This document shows, piece after piece, positions 33,312 to 42,527 of a DNA stretch of 64,000 bases; within the stretch, counting starts at the first letter, position 1, and each line of letters starts with the position of its first letter. Location of the stretch: contig NZ_JAENHP010000031.1 in NCBI RefSeq assembly GCF_016834655.1, positions 39,869 to 103,868 on the forward strand, read 5' to 3'. The stretch comes from Paractinoplanes ovalisporus. Its GTDB lineage: Bacteria > Actinomycetota > Actinomycetes > Mycobacteriales > Micromonosporaceae. The position numbers and the translations under genes were made by a program. The notes under the pieces are model-generated. The model saw only the letters and a program-made list of their open reading frames with translations, searched no databases and was not told the DNA's origin.

Positions 33312-34283
33312 CTAGTGATCACGGCCGATCGAGCCGACCAGGTCGTACACGTCGTCGGCGCAACCCCACGAGAGGCTGACGCCGGCGCCGCTGTGGCCGT
33401 AGTTGTGGATGATGTGGCGGTCGCCCAGGTCTTCGTGCTCGAGGCGCACCTCGCGGCGGGACGGGCGGATCCCCGTGCGGTGGCCGACGATCTCGGCGTC
33501 GCGGATCGCCGGGAAGATCAGGCTGCACCGCTGCACGATGGCCTCGGCGATCTCCCGGTCGGGCACCGGGTCGGCCTCGCCCTTCTCGGCGCTCCCGCCC
33601 AGCAGCAGCACGTCGCCCTGGGGCAGCAGATACGTCATTTCGCCCAGCTCGTCGGTGTGCTCGGCGAAAAAATCGGTCAACCCCGGGTTCCGTACGGCGA
33701 CCAGCTGCCCCCGGATGGGCTGGACCTCCGGATCCGGCACCAGCTCGCGCGCGCCCACCCCGCTGCAGTTGACCACGACCGGCGCGTCGGCGAACGCGTC
33801 GCCCAGGCTGCGCAGCCGTTGCCCGAACACCAGCTCGCCCCCCGCCGCGATCAGCCGGCGCTGGAGTTCGTGCAGGTAGGACGGCATGTCGATGATCGGG
33901 GCGGTGTAGTGCCAGCCGCTCACGAAACCTTCGGGCAGCTCGTCCGGCACGCAGTCGCGGTAGCCGGGCAGGCCGACCGCCCAGTCGGGGGAGGGGATGG
34001 GGACGCGGGAAGCCTCGACACCGTTGATCACGCGTACGCCGGGGAACTGGTCTTCCGCCAGGTCGACGAAGACCTCGTAGGAGCGGGCGGCCCAGTGTTC
34101 GACGCGGGGATGCTTGGCATAGATCGGGTCCCAGATCGCGCCCGCGGCCGCCGAACTGCTCTCCCACGGCTCCTGCTCGGCACGGATGCGCACGTGCCGT
34201 CCGCTCTCGGCCAGGCGCACCCCTGTGGTCAGGCCGGAGACACCGGCGCCGACGACAAGCACATCGGGTCGGTCGGAGGTCAC
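33312..34283 (-). CDS. D-amino-acid oxidase-type FAD-dependent oxidoreductase
   Basis: 323 residues, the usual length of D-amino-acid oxidases. The FAD-binding motif is VLVVGAGVSGLTTGVRLAESG. AAGAIWDP follows, then VVVNCSGVGARELVPDPEVQPIRGQ, and the C-terminal GHRTGIRPSRREVRLE and HNYGHSGAGVSLSWGCA near the flavin, with the substrate-carboxylate Arg in TGIRPSR. It oxidatively deaminates D-amino acids to keto acids with H2O2. GTG start. Only 9 bp separate it from the NADAR gene, so the two are probably co-transcribed. Whether it belongs to the surrounding system is unclear. Confidence 0.92.
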   Translation of the reverse strand: MTSDRPDVLVVGAGVSGLTTGVRLAESGRHVRIRAEQEPWESSSAAAGAIWDPIYAKHPRVEHWAARSYEVFVDLAEDQFPGVRVINGVEASRVPIPSPDWAVGLPGYRDCVPDELPEGFVSGWHYTAPIIDMPSYLHELQRRLIAAGGELVFGQRLRSLGDAFADAPVVVNCSGVGARELVPDPEVQPIRGQLVAVRNPGLTDFFAEHTDELGEMTYLLPQGDVLLLGGSAEKGEADPVPDREIAEAIVQRCSLIFPAIRDAEIVGHRTGIRPSRREVRLEHEDLGDRHIIHNYGHSGAGVSLSWGCADDVYDLVGSIGRDH

Positions 34284-34570
34284 GTCCCGACGCTAACGGG
34301 GATCGATCCCCGCTCGACAAGACGCGAGAATTTCTCCGGCCGATGCGGCTTTTCGCTCCCGTACCTTGTCACTCAGCACATTGGATGGTAGGCAATACCA
34401 CTCACCGTTTGTGTGCGATCACCCACGGTGTTGCAATCCGCCGACCTTTGCGTTCCAATCGAACGGCTGGCGTCATGCGGCCCGGGGGACGCGCCGCTGG
34501 GGATCGGGACCACATCGAGGTGAGTACTCTCCCCAGGTTCCCCGTGCCGTCGAAGATGGGGGTCCCTGAC

Positions 34571-35509
34571 GTGCTCATCGTGGGTGAGGTCCACACCGGC
34601 CTGCTGCGCGGTCGTGGCCCCATGAGCGCGAACGACGCCGCGCTGCTGGTCGACCTGATGGCCGGCGAACCGGTGCTGCGCCTGGAGCGGCCACGCCCGT
34701 ACGTGCGCTCGCCGGAACGACCCGTCGGCGTCGACTGCCCGCTCGGCGCCGTCGCCTCCGCCCGGCAGATCCGCGGCATCGGCACCGTCCTGCAGCGCGC
34801 CGCGATCACCGGCGGTCACATCGTGCAGGGCACCGCCTGGGCCACGCTGACCCCCGCCGCGGGCAGCGCCCGGCAGCCCTGGTCGCACTACCTGGCCCGG
34901 CCCGGCGTGATCGAGGCCGTCGGCCGCGTCCGCCCGGCCGAGCTGGCCGATGCCTTCGCCGCTCCCGCCCGTGACCCGGCCGCCCTCGACCTGGGCGACG
35001 TCGCGGGCCGGGCGTCCGACGCGGTGCAGAGCGCCGTCCCGGCCGACGGCCGCCCCCGCGAGCGGCTGCGGCTGCCCCGCACCCGGCTCCGGTTCGTGGT
35101 CGAGCAGGCCGAGACAGCCGGCCCCCTGCACTACACCGTGCCCGACGACCGTCTGCGGGTGCTGCGGGTCGCCCTGCCCGCCGACGCCGAGCCCCGGCTG
35201 CTGGTGGCCTTCGCCGAAGACCTGGCCCTGCACGACTGGCTGCTCACCTCGGTGATCGGCATCGTGGAGCGGGCCGAGATCGGCGTGCTGCCGTTCGGGG
35301 AGTCGCTGCGCCGGCTGCGCCCGGCCGTCGACCACCTGCTGCACCTGTGGCTGCCCGGCCGCCGCGGCGGTGACCTGGCCCGCGGGTTGTGGACGGCGCT
35401 GGAACGGCAGGAGGCGCTGAGCGATCAGTGGCGGTTGCTGCGCGACCGGATACGCGACCAGGTGGCGCTGGCCGCGGTCGAGGCGCTGGCCGGGGAGCCG
35501 GCCCGGTGA
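34571..35509 (+). CDS. SCO2521-family protein
   Basis: 312 residues from GTG 34571, chosen because GGGGGT lies 7 nt upstream. ATG 34556 is also in frame and would add five residues. Landmarks are LIVGEVHTGLLRGRGPMSANDAALLVDLMAGE, RSPERPVGVDCPLG and LHDWLLTSVI; I recognise this as the SCO2521 family of a conserved Streptomyces gene set. It is mostly alpha-helical in its C-terminal half, with no membrane helix and no known active-site motif. Its stop overlaps the GTG of the next gene (GTGA). Function unknown. Confidence 0.78.
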   Translation: MLIVGEVHTGLLRGRGPMSANDAALLVDLMAGEPVLRLERPRPYVRSPERPVGVDCPLGAVASARQIRGIGTVLQRAAITGGHIVQGTAWATLTPAAGSARQPWSHYLARPGVIEAVGRVRPAELADAFAAPARDPAALDLGDVAGRASDAVQSAVPADGRPRERLRLPRTRLRFVVEQAETAGPLHYTVPDDRLRVLRVALPADAEPRLLVAFAEDLALHDWLLTSVIGIVERAEIGVLPFGESLRRLRPAVDHLLHLWLPGRRGGDLARGLWTALERQEALSDQWRLLRDRIRDQVALAAVEALAGEPAR

Positions 35510-36465
35510 GTGTCCAGGCGCGCCAGGTCGGCGAGGGTTCCGGCGTCATCCGTACGGCGCTGATCACCGTCGCCACCGGCGGCACCACGTTCCTGATCAC
35601 GAACGGACTCAACCAGCCCCAGTCCGTCTGCATCACGCTCTCGGTCCTCATCGGCGGCATCGTGCTGATGGTCCGGTTCCTGGTCGAGTTCGAGAAGCGG
35701 CTGGCCGCCGTCGAGAAGCTCGAGAAGGACGGCATGGAGGACATGAAGCGGCTGGTCGGCGACGCCTTCGCGAAGATCAACGAGGCGACCGAGCTGTTCG
35801 GGTCGGTGGAGGCGTCGGCCCTGCAGACCGACCTCGTCACCCAGCTCGTGCGCAACTCGACCACGATCTCGCCCGACTCGCCGCCGATCGTCTACCAATT
35901 CGTCCAGGCCAAGATCAAAGAGACGTCGGACTTCCTCAAGCAGCTCTCCGAGGGCGGCACGGTCACCTATTACGGCGAGGACCGGGACTGGCTGCTCGGG
36001 CTCACCCGGCACGCCACGCTCAGCGTCGACGCGATCAGCCTGGCCGCGGTCGACCACGACCTGTGGAACAGCGAGATCGGCCAGCGCTATCTCGACGCGC
36101 AACGCCGGGCGGCCCGGGCCGGCAAGCGGGTGCGGCGCATCTTCGTGCTGGACAAGCCCGAGATGGAGCTCGACCCCGACCTGCGCCGGGCGTACGAGGA
36201 ACAGCGCGCGATGTCGATCGACGTGCGGCTGCTCGACCGGTCGGCGGTGCACACCCCGCTCCAGGTGCAGCTGCGCGACCTGATCGTGTTCGACGACATC
36301 CTCGCGTACGAGACCACGCCCACCATCAGCGACCCGCAGATCGCCCAGGTGGCCGAGACCCGGCTCGTCCTCAACGACGCCCGGGTCAAGGAGTGCGCGC
36401 AGCTGTTCCGCGAGCTGTGGGAGATCTCGCGCGAGCTGCTGCCCGAGGGTCAGAGGAACGCGTAA
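35506..36465 (+). CDS. Two-TM membrane protein with C-terminal alpha/beta domain
   Basis: 319 residues. GTG start coupled to the SCO2521-type gene by GTGA overlap. Two helices (TALITVATGGTTFLITNGL and VCITLSVLIGGIVLMVRFLV) anchor it. A charged helical stalk follows (KRLAAVEKLEKDGMEDMKRL). The C-terminal domain shares DWLLGLTRHATLSVDAISL, IGQRYLDAQRRAARAGKRVRRIFVLD and LRDLIVFDDILAYET with the paralogue at 31222. Its 3' end overlaps the converging SCO2522-type gene by 16 bp. It is a likely membrane receptor or anchor of the system; the molecular role is unknown. Confidence 0.78.
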   Translation: MSVQARQVGEGSGVIRTALITVATGGTTFLITNGLNQPQSVCITLSVLIGGIVLMVRFLVEFEKRLAAVEKLEKDGMEDMKRLVGDAFAKINEATELFGSVEASALQTDLVTQLVRNSTTISPDSPPIVYQFVQAKIKETSDFLKQLSEGGTVTYYGEDRDWLLGLTRHATLSVDAISLAAVDHDLWNSEIGQRYLDAQRRAARAGKRVRRIFVLDKPEMELDPDLRRAYEEQRAMSIDVRLLDRSAVHTPLQVQLRDLIVFDDILAYETTPTISDPQIAQVAETRLVLNDARVKECAQLFRELWEISRELLPEGQRNA

Positions 36466-37409
36466 CCGACCCGGCCCACCGTCTCTTCCGGCAGGGCGAA
36501 ACCCTCGCCGCGCGCACGTTCGCGCACCTGCGCGGCCGCCGTGGGGTCGACCGACACGTTGCCCAGGATCGTGCGCACGGCCAGCTCGATCGGCAGGAAC
36601 CGCGAATCCAACGGCGTGAAGGTCCGGTACGCCCGCAGCGGCGCCGCCTTCGGGTTGAGCCGCACGATCGGGGGCATCATCTCCCACTCGCCCGGCAGTG
36701 TCTCGGGTGTCGCCTCCACCGGTTCGGCCACCGGCTTCCCGTGGTGCCGCAGCAGGCCCAGCCGCTGCAGCTGCCACACCGCGGCCAGGAACGGGCACGA
36801 CCAGAGGCGGCTGCCGTCGGCCCGCTCGTTCCACAGCTCGACGTCCACAAAGATCGAATGGTTGCGGACGGCGCTCTGGCGGGGCGGCCGCCACCGGCGG
36901 GGCGCGGCCATCGCCGCCGCCGACGTGCCGGGGGAGCGCTCGCCGTTGGTCAGCCAGCCGGTCACCTTCGTCGCCGGGCGCCCGTTCGCCCCCTCGGCCG
37001 GCTCGTCGATCAGGTGTTCCTGCACGAGGCGGGCCATGTCGACGTCACCGGCGCGGGCGCACCCCGACTCGCGGGCCACGTAGTCGATGGTCAGCCCGGC
37101 CTGGCCGGCCGCCGCGACGAGCATCGTGACCACCTCGCGCGGCGACGAGAACCGGGTGAAGTAGTCGTCGATCAGGAAACAGGTGCTGATCCGCGGGCGG
37201 CCCCGGCCGACCAGCTGGGCGGTCTGGCTCACGGCGGTCTCGGCCCACGGGCGTACGCGGTCGAAATGCTGCCGCAGCCGGGCCTCGCCCTCGGCGAAAT
37301 CCTCCATGTAGAGGTGGCCCAGTTCGAGCGACAGGTGGGACAGGGCGACCGACCGGACGGCCGCGGCCGGGGCGCCGAGCTCGGTGGCCAGGTCGTCGGC
37401 GGTCGTCAC
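36450..37409 (-). CDS. SCO2522-family protein
   Basis: 319 residues from GTG 37409, which overlaps the SCO2523-type stop by GTGA. Landmarks: SHLSLELGHLYMEDFAEG, RISTCFLIDDYFTRFSSP, NHSIFVDVELW, SRLWSCPFLAAVWQLQRLGLL and LDSRFLPIELAVRTIL. FLIDDYF is a conserved acidic pair that could bind a metal or substrate. No membrane segment or known enzyme motif is seen. Last gene of the minus-strand four-gene operon (41010 to 36450). Confidence 0.78.
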   Translation of the reverse strand: MTTADDLATELGAPAAAVRSVALSHLSLELGHLYMEDFAEGEARLRQHFDRVRPWAETAVSQTAQLVGRGRPRISTCFLIDDYFTRFSSPREVVTMLVAAAGQAGLTIDYVARESGCARAGDVDMARLVQEHLIDEPAEGANGRPATKVTGWLTNGERSPGTSAAAMAAPRRWRPPRQSAVRNHSIFVDVELWNERADGSRLWSCPFLAAVWQLQRLGLLRHHGKPVAEPVEATPETLPGEWEMMPPIVRLNPKAAPLRAYRTFTPLDSRFLPIELAVRTILGNVSVDPTAAAQVRERARGEGFALPEETVGRVGYAFL

Positions 37410-38323
37410 AGACCGACCCACGCGCTCTCGTCGACGATCTTCTTGGAGAGATCCTCGAAGGCCGCCACCGTACGCTCGTTGGCCGTGCGGTGCAGCCACA
37501 CGTCGTCGTTGGAGATCAGTTGCTCCTGCCACTGCAGCACCGGGTCGAGCGGCACCTCGCCGATCATGTTGAGGCGGCCGACGCCCTTGCGGGAGGCCAG
37601 ATCCTGCAGGCGGCGGTTGCACACGTCGAGCCAGGCCAGCTGCTCGGGGCGCAGGCCGGCCTGGTCGGGTGACGACGGGTCGAGCACCGCCGTACGGACG
37701 AAGCGGATCGCCTCGCGCAGCACCTCGGGGTCGTGGCCCAGATGACCACCGGTCTCGATGATGCCGTGCCGGCCGTAGACCAGGCCGCTGGCGGCGATGA
37801 TGTGCTGCCGGGTCCACCGGTGGAACACCAGCCAGCGCGCCTCGACGCCGCGCAGCGCCTCGCTCCGGGTGGCGGCCAGCACGATCTCGGTCGCGTACGA
37901 GCGGCCCGCGCTGAGGTCGACCAGGATCAGGTCGTACTCCTCGTCGAGCCGCTGGAACAGGGTGATGCAGCGGTCCACGATGCCGGGCGCCGAGTTGAAC
38001 TCGCCGCGCCCCACGTCGCCGGGCAGCAACGTCAGCCGTCCGGCGCCGGCCGGGCGGTTGCGCAGCGCCTCCCGCTGGGAGTCGGCCCACACGTTGATCC
38101 GCCGCGGCTCGGGCGTGCCGTCGATCAGGTAGCTGTGCAGGCCGCCCTCCTCGACCCCGGCCAGCGCCTCGGGCAGGTCGAAGATCGCCCCGGAGGTGGG
38201 TGAGCCGAAGTCGAAGTCGAGGTAGCAGGCGTCGTAGCCCTGCAACGCGTGCCGGTAGGCCAGGTTGCTGCTGGTCACCGAGCGCCCGGTGCCGCCCTTG
38301 TCGGACGTCGCGAACAGCAGCAT
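37406..38323 (-). CDS. SCO2523-family variant P-loop ATPase (ParA/MinD-like)
   Basis: 305 residues. The N-terminus is ParA/MinD-like, but the deviant Walker A reads KGGTGRS: the P-loop Lys of KGGxGK(S/T) is Arg, while the signature first Lys remains. YLDFDFGSPTSG and DLILVDLSAGRS correspond to the switch and Walker B regions. FHRWTRQHIIAASGLVYG and VPLDPVLQWQEQL are family-specific. Relatives use ATP-dependent dimerisation to position partners on membrane or DNA; the Arg raises doubt about hydrolysis. It begins 1 nt after the preceding stop, in an operon with the SCO2524, SCO2522 and SCO2525 homologues. Confidence 0.85.
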   Translation of the reverse strand: MLLFATSDKGGTGRSVTSSNLAYRHALQGYDACYLDFDFGSPTSGAIFDLPEALAGVEEGGLHSYLIDGTPEPRRINVWADSQREALRNRPAGAGRLTLLPGDVGRGEFNSAPGIVDRCITLFQRLDEEYDLILVDLSAGRSYATEIVLAATRSEALRGVEARWLVFHRWTRQHIIAASGLVYGRHGIIETGGHLGHDPEVLREAIRFVRTAVLDPSSPDQAGLRPEQLAWLDVCNRRLQDLASRKGVGRLNMIGEVPLDPVLQWQEQLISNDDVWLHRTANERTVAAFEDLSKKIVDESAWVGL

Positions 38324-38324
38324 G

Positions 38325-40187
38325 TCAGGTCACCCCACTGTCGGCGCGGCGGGCCGCCGAGAGCCGGTCGAGCTTGCGCAGCACCTCCTCGGTCACGGCC
38401 ACGGCGACACCGGGCCGTTCCCGGCGCACCGCCCGGGCCCGGCGCAGTTCGGTGCCGATGCGTTCCAGCTCGATCCGCAGGGTCTCGCCGCGCGTCGTGG
38501 TGCCGTTCAGCAGCTCGCGGTCATAGAGGTGGTCGGCCTCGTTGAGCAGGTCGGCCGCCATCTGGGCGAGCACGCCGCTGCGCAGCGGCGGATTGTTGAT
38601 CAGCTGGGCCGCCGCGACCAGGCAGTCGACCACGCGTTTGGTGTAGTACCAGGAGACCTCGCCGATGTCGTCGGGCAGGTATTTGTAAGCGCCGGACGGC
38701 CGGTCCCACAGGCCGTGGTCGTCGCCCTCGCGCAGCACCCGGTCTTGCAGGTGGTCCCAGATCGCGTCGGCCAGGTCGAGCAGACGGCTGCGGATCACGC
38801 CGTCGTCGACCATGCCGGCCAGGGTCAGCGCCCGCTTGAACAGCGTCGGTGAGATGTCGGCGACCGTCCACGCCAGCCGGGGGCCGCCGATGTCCTCACT
38901 GCCCTCGAGCGGGAAGTGCAGGCCCGGGTAGTGCACGTTGACCGCGGATTCGGGTTCGGTCGAGCGGCGGGTGATGCGGCCGCGGTTGGCGAGTTCCTCG
39001 AGCACGTCGGTCATCCGGCGCAGCTCGGTGTTCGACGGTCGTACGGCCTGCATGTTCTGGATGACCATGCCGCCGACGAGCAGGCTGAAGTAGTCGAACT
39101 CGATGCCGTCGGTGGTGCGCCAGGGCAGGTCCTCCAGCGGCCAGCGGCCCGATCCGAACCGTGCGATGGCCGACCAGTAGGACCGGGTGAGCTCGAACCG
39201 CAGCTGCAGCGACTGCGCGAGACGGGCCTGTTCGGCGTCGAGCAGGCCGAGCAGACGCGTACGTTCCGACGAGAGCGCCTGGATGGCGTCCATCGCGACG
39301 GTGGTGAAGTAGAGATAGGGCGCGTTCTGGGCGACGCCGGAGCGCTGCTCGCCGATCGCGGCCGTGGTCTCGATCTCGGGTGCCTGCCGCACCACGCCCC
39401 ACGACCAGCCGCACTCGAAGAGCCGGTTCGGATTGTCGAGCTCGCTGCCCTCGGCCGCACCGGAACCGATCGTGACGTCGTCGCGCAGACGGGCGTTGAT
39501 CTCGCGCAGGGCCTCGCGCAGCTCCTCGACGACCTGGTGGGTGGGGCGCCGTTCCTGGTTGACCGTGCGCAGCAGATCGGTGCCGAAGCCGCTCTCGGCC
39601 GTGAACACGTTGACCGCGAAGCTGCGCAGCAGGCCGGCCATCGCCGCCGACAGCCGCACGTTGGCCGCCTTCTCCAGGGCGTCGACCTGCTTGATCAGCG
39701 CGGCCCGGGTCACGACCTGGCGGAAGATCTTCGTGAAGCCGATGGTGGCCAGCATCAGCGTGACCGAGATGGAGAACGAGTCGACCACGTCGAGGTCGAG
39801 CTGCTCCTGTTTGATCTCGTCGCCGCCGTCGCCCGGGTCCTCGTCGTCGATCGAGAAATATGAGCCGCCCGAGAAGACCGGGTTGCCGTGCGGGTCGGTG
39901 TAACGCTCGATGTAGCGGGTCAGAGCGCGCAGCAGCCGCTGCGGGATCTGCAGGTTGTCGCCGACCACCCGCAGGCTGTCGAGCACGTCGTTGGCGACGG
40001 CGTCGGGCCGGTCGAGGCGGAACAGCGGGATCTCGGTCGCCGGGGCCATGATGCACAGCAGCTGTTCCGCGTCGCTGATCGAATTGCTGCCGCTGCGGCC
40101 GCCGGGAAACCACTCCCCGTCGTGATAGGACACCCGCGCGGTCGCGCGCCAGATGTCGAGAAGCTGCTGGCGTGGCTGGATCTGCAT
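38325..40187 (-). CDS. SCO2524-family protein
   Basis: 620 residues, mainly alpha-helical. The N-terminus has QPRQQLLDIWRATARVSYHDGEW and GGRSGSNSISDAEQLLCIM, which I recognise as SCO2524-type. IPLFRLDRPD and LGRP-less helical repeats follow, with FGSGRWPLEDLPW, LAWTVADISPTLFKRALTLAGM and YKYLPDDIGEVSWYYTKRVVDCL later. A hydrophobic stretch (about 115-140, SFSISVTLMLATIGFTKIF) might touch the membrane. No catalytic motif is recognised. Second gene of the operon, 43 bp after the methyltransferase and 1 nt before the SCO2523 homologue. Largest component of the block and probably a scaffold (inference). Confidence 0.78.
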   Translation of the reverse strand: MQIQPRQQLLDIWRATARVSYHDGEWFPGGRSGSNSISDAEQLLCIMAPATEIPLFRLDRPDAVANDVLDSLRVVGDNLQIPQRLLRALTRYIERYTDPHGNPVFSGGSYFSIDDEDPGDGGDEIKQEQLDLDVVDSFSISVTLMLATIGFTKIFRQVVTRAALIKQVDALEKAANVRLSAAMAGLLRSFAVNVFTAESGFGTDLLRTVNQERRPTHQVVEELREALREINARLRDDVTIGSGAAEGSELDNPNRLFECGWSWGVVRQAPEIETTAAIGEQRSGVAQNAPYLYFTTVAMDAIQALSSERTRLLGLLDAEQARLAQSLQLRFELTRSYWSAIARFGSGRWPLEDLPWRTTDGIEFDYFSLLVGGMVIQNMQAVRPSNTELRRMTDVLEELANRGRITRRSTEPESAVNVHYPGLHFPLEGSEDIGGPRLAWTVADISPTLFKRALTLAGMVDDGVIRSRLLDLADAIWDHLQDRVLREGDDHGLWDRPSGAYKYLPDDIGEVSWYYTKRVVDCLVAAAQLINNPPLRSGVLAQMAADLLNEADHLYDRELLNGTTTRGETLRIELERIGTELRRARAVRRERPGVAVAVTEEVLRKLDRLSAARRADSGVT

Positions 40188-40230
40188 GTGTGCGCCGTCA
40201 CCTACCCGTCCGTGGGCCTGTGTTGGAGCG

Positions 40231-41010
40231 CTACTTCTTCCGTCCGGTCGCGACCATCATGCCGCCGTAACCCTCACGGAGGTCGTTGCTCTCCACCAGT
40301 TCAATGTGAACGCTGCGCGCAACGGGGGCAAGAGCCCTTTGTACGTCAGCTTCGGTGATCGAACAGGCGGGGAAGTAACGACCGGCCACGATGTAGCCGG
40401 AGGAGTCGCGCATGAACGCGGCGGCGAACGGCGCGCCGGGCTTGAGGGTGTTGACGAACTGGCGGGCCGCGCGCTGGAACTCGTCGTTCCGGGTGGTGAT
40501 CGACTCGGCCACGAAGAACATGGTGCCGAGGTCGTACTGGTCGGGCGTGAGGTCGAAGATGTTGCCGCGCTCGACGGCGGCGCGGCCGTGCAGCACGTCG
40601 AGGGGCTTGCGGAACGGCTCGTACGGCTTGCGTCCGGCCGCGATCGTCGACCAGAACTGCCACCACGAGCCGTGCGGCTTCTCCAGCTCGTGGGTCAGCC
40701 ACTGCCGGTTGGTGAAGGCCCGCTCGAAGAGTGTCACCTGAGAGGCGTACGGCAGCATCATCATCGCGGGGTACAGGTTGGCGCCGGCCCCGACGTCGAT
40801 CGCGCGGCCCAGGCTGTGACCACGGCACGTCTTCTCGAAGAAGTTCGCGACGATCTCGATGATGCGGGTGTCGTCGGGTCGTAGCGTGCTGTAGTTGTGG
40901 CTGAAGTAGGCGTCGGAGTTGAACCGATCCCAGTCCACGTCCTCGTTGCCGACCGGTCCGAGGTCCAGGTCGATCGAGGCCGCGCTCACATCTGGATCGG
41001 TATCGGTCAC
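40231..41010 (-). CDS. SCO2525-family SAM-dependent methyltransferase
   Basis: 259 residues, GTG start. The SAM-binding loop is AIDVGAGANLYPAMMMLP. FNSDAYFSHNYSTL, VTLFERAFTNRQWL, GNIFDLTPDQYDLGTMFFVAESITTR, AAAFMRDSSGYIVA and LREGYGGMMVATG match the copy at 30492. First gene of the operon 2525-2524-2523-2522. The fold is of the small-molecule NNMT/PNMT/TEMT type rather than a DNA or rRNA methylase. Its acceptor could be a product of the other enzymes in the block; no evidence fixes it. Confidence 0.87.
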   Translation of the reverse strand: MTDTDPDVSAASIDLDLGPVGNEDVDWDRFNSDAYFSHNYSTLRPDDTRIIEIVANFFEKTCRGHSLGRAIDVGAGANLYPAMMMLPYASQVTLFERAFTNRQWLTHELEKPHGSWWQFWSTIAAGRKPYEPFRKPLDVLHGRAAVERGNIFDLTPDQYDLGTMFFVAESITTRNDEFQRAARQFVNTLKPGAPFAAAFMRDSSGYIVAGRYFPACSITEADVQRALAPVARSVHIELVESNDLREGYGGMMVATGRKK

Positions 41011-41441
41011 GGGTCGCCCCTCCGGCGCTCAAGCAGCGGGTGTGGTCGACGGCGGTCGACACGGACAGCTGCCAAGTCGGCCAGTCCATCCACTGTAAGA
41101 CGCGGTGCAATCGCGCCGCATCTTTGAGCCGTCCACCGTTGCCGGGTTGCACATTAGGACATGCATCCTCTATTAGCGATACGCCCCTCGGGCACTCCGC
41201 GGATTAAAAATCGACACTTTCCGCCCGTAACTGTGTACCGAAACCTACCTGCAACAACCCGAGTGACCCGTCTGACCCATTCGGGCGACTGGGCGGTGGC
41301 GAGCGCGCGGGCGCGACCGTACGGAGTGTGACCCCCGCCGCAGCGGAAGTTCTTTGATTTTGAAATAGTTGCCGGGTCAACGAGGTTGAGGCTGGCAGTA
41401 CAGCGGGATGCACCGGGTCCCGGCGATAGAAGGAGCGGGTC
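41011..41441. other. AT-richer intergenic region with divergent promoters
   Basis: 431 bp between the divergent methyltransferase operon and the monooxygenase pair. It is clearly less GC-rich than its surroundings, for example TTAGCGATACG near 41174, GGATTAAAAATCG near 41202 and TTCTTTGATTTTGAAATAG near 41350. The last lies about 90 bp before the monooxygenase start and may hold its promoter. No gene is seen. Confidence 0.45.
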
Positions 41442-42527
41442 ATGCAGTTCGGAATCTTCAGCGTCAGCGACATCACGACCGACCCCACCACCGGTCAGAC
41501 GCCGACCGAGGCTGAGCGCATCAAGAACATCGTCACCATCGCCAAGCACGCGGAGGAGGTCGGCCTCGACGTCTTCGCGCTCGGCGAGCACCACAACGAG
41601 CCGTTCTTCTCGTCGTCGCCGACCACCACCCTCGCCTACATCGCCGCGCAGACCGACAAGCTGCTGCTCAGCACCGCCACCACGCTGATCACGACCAACG
41701 ACCCGGTGAAGATCGCCGAGGACTTCGCGATGCTGCAGCACCTCTCCGGCGGACGCGTCGACCTGATGATGGGCCGCGGCAACACCGGCCCGGTCTACCC
41801 GTGGTTCGGCAAGGACATCCGTGCCGGCATCCCCCTGGCCATCGAGAACTACGCCCTGCTGCACAAGCTGTGGCGCGAGCACGTCGTGGACTGGCAGGGC
41901 AAGTTCCGTACGCCGCTGCAGTCGTTCACCTCGACCCCGCGCCCGCTCGACGACGTGCCTCCGTTCGTCTGGCACGGCTCGATCCGCAGCCCCGAGATCG
42001 CCGAGCAGGCCGCCTTCTACGGTGACGGCTTCTTCGCCAACCACATCTTCTGGCCGAAGGAGCACACGCAGCGCATGGTCGGGCTCTATCGCGAGCGGTT
42101 CGCCCACTACGGCCACGGCGACCCCGACCAGGCCATCGTCGGCCTCGGCGGGCAGGTGTTCATGCGCAGGAACAGCCAGGACGCGGTCAACGAGTTCCGG
42201 CCCTACTTCGACAACGCGCCGGTCTACGGCCACGGCCCGTCGCTCGAGGAGTTCACCAGCCAGACCCCGCTCACCGTGGGCAGCCCGCAGCAGGTCATCG
42301 ACCGCACGCTGGGCTTCCGCGACTACGTCGGCGACTACCAGCGCCAGCTGTTCCTGCTCGACCACGCGGGCCTGCCGGTCAAGACCGTGCTCGAGCAGCT
42401 CGACCTGCTCGGCGAGGAGGTCATCCCCGTACTGCGCAAGGAATTTGACTCTATGAAACCGGCCCACGTGCCGGACGCACCCACGCACGCGTCTCTGCTC
42501 GCAGCTCGTCAGGAGGCCAACGCATGA
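41442..42527 (+). CDS. Luciferase-like FMN-dependent monooxygenase, CE1758 family
   Basis: 361 residues, ATG after AGAAGGAG. A TIM-barrel LLM protein: MQFGIFSVSDITTDPTTG, GLDVFALGEHHNEPFF, LSGGRVDLMMGRGN, SPEIAEQAAFYGDGFFANHIFWP. The N-terminus and the coupled partner gene identify the CE1758 branch (paired LLM protein and flavin reductase). It would oxidise an unknown small molecule using reduced FMN from the next gene's product. ATGA overlap with that gene. Confidence 0.9.
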   Translation: MQFGIFSVSDITTDPTTGQTPTEAERIKNIVTIAKHAEEVGLDVFALGEHHNEPFFSSSPTTTLAYIAAQTDKLLLSTATTLITTNDPVKIAEDFAMLQHLSGGRVDLMMGRGNTGPVYPWFGKDIRAGIPLAIENYALLHKLWREHVVDWQGKFRTPLQSFTSTPRPLDDVPPFVWHGSIRSPEIAEQAAFYGDGFFANHIFWPKEHTQRMVGLYRERFAHYGHGDPDQAIVGLGGQVFMRRNSQDAVNEFRPYFDNAPVYGHGPSLEEFTSQTPLTVGSPQQVIDRTLGFRDYVGDYQRQLFLLDHAGLPVKTVLEQLDLLGEEVIPVLRKEFDSMKPAHVPDAPTHASLLAARQEANA

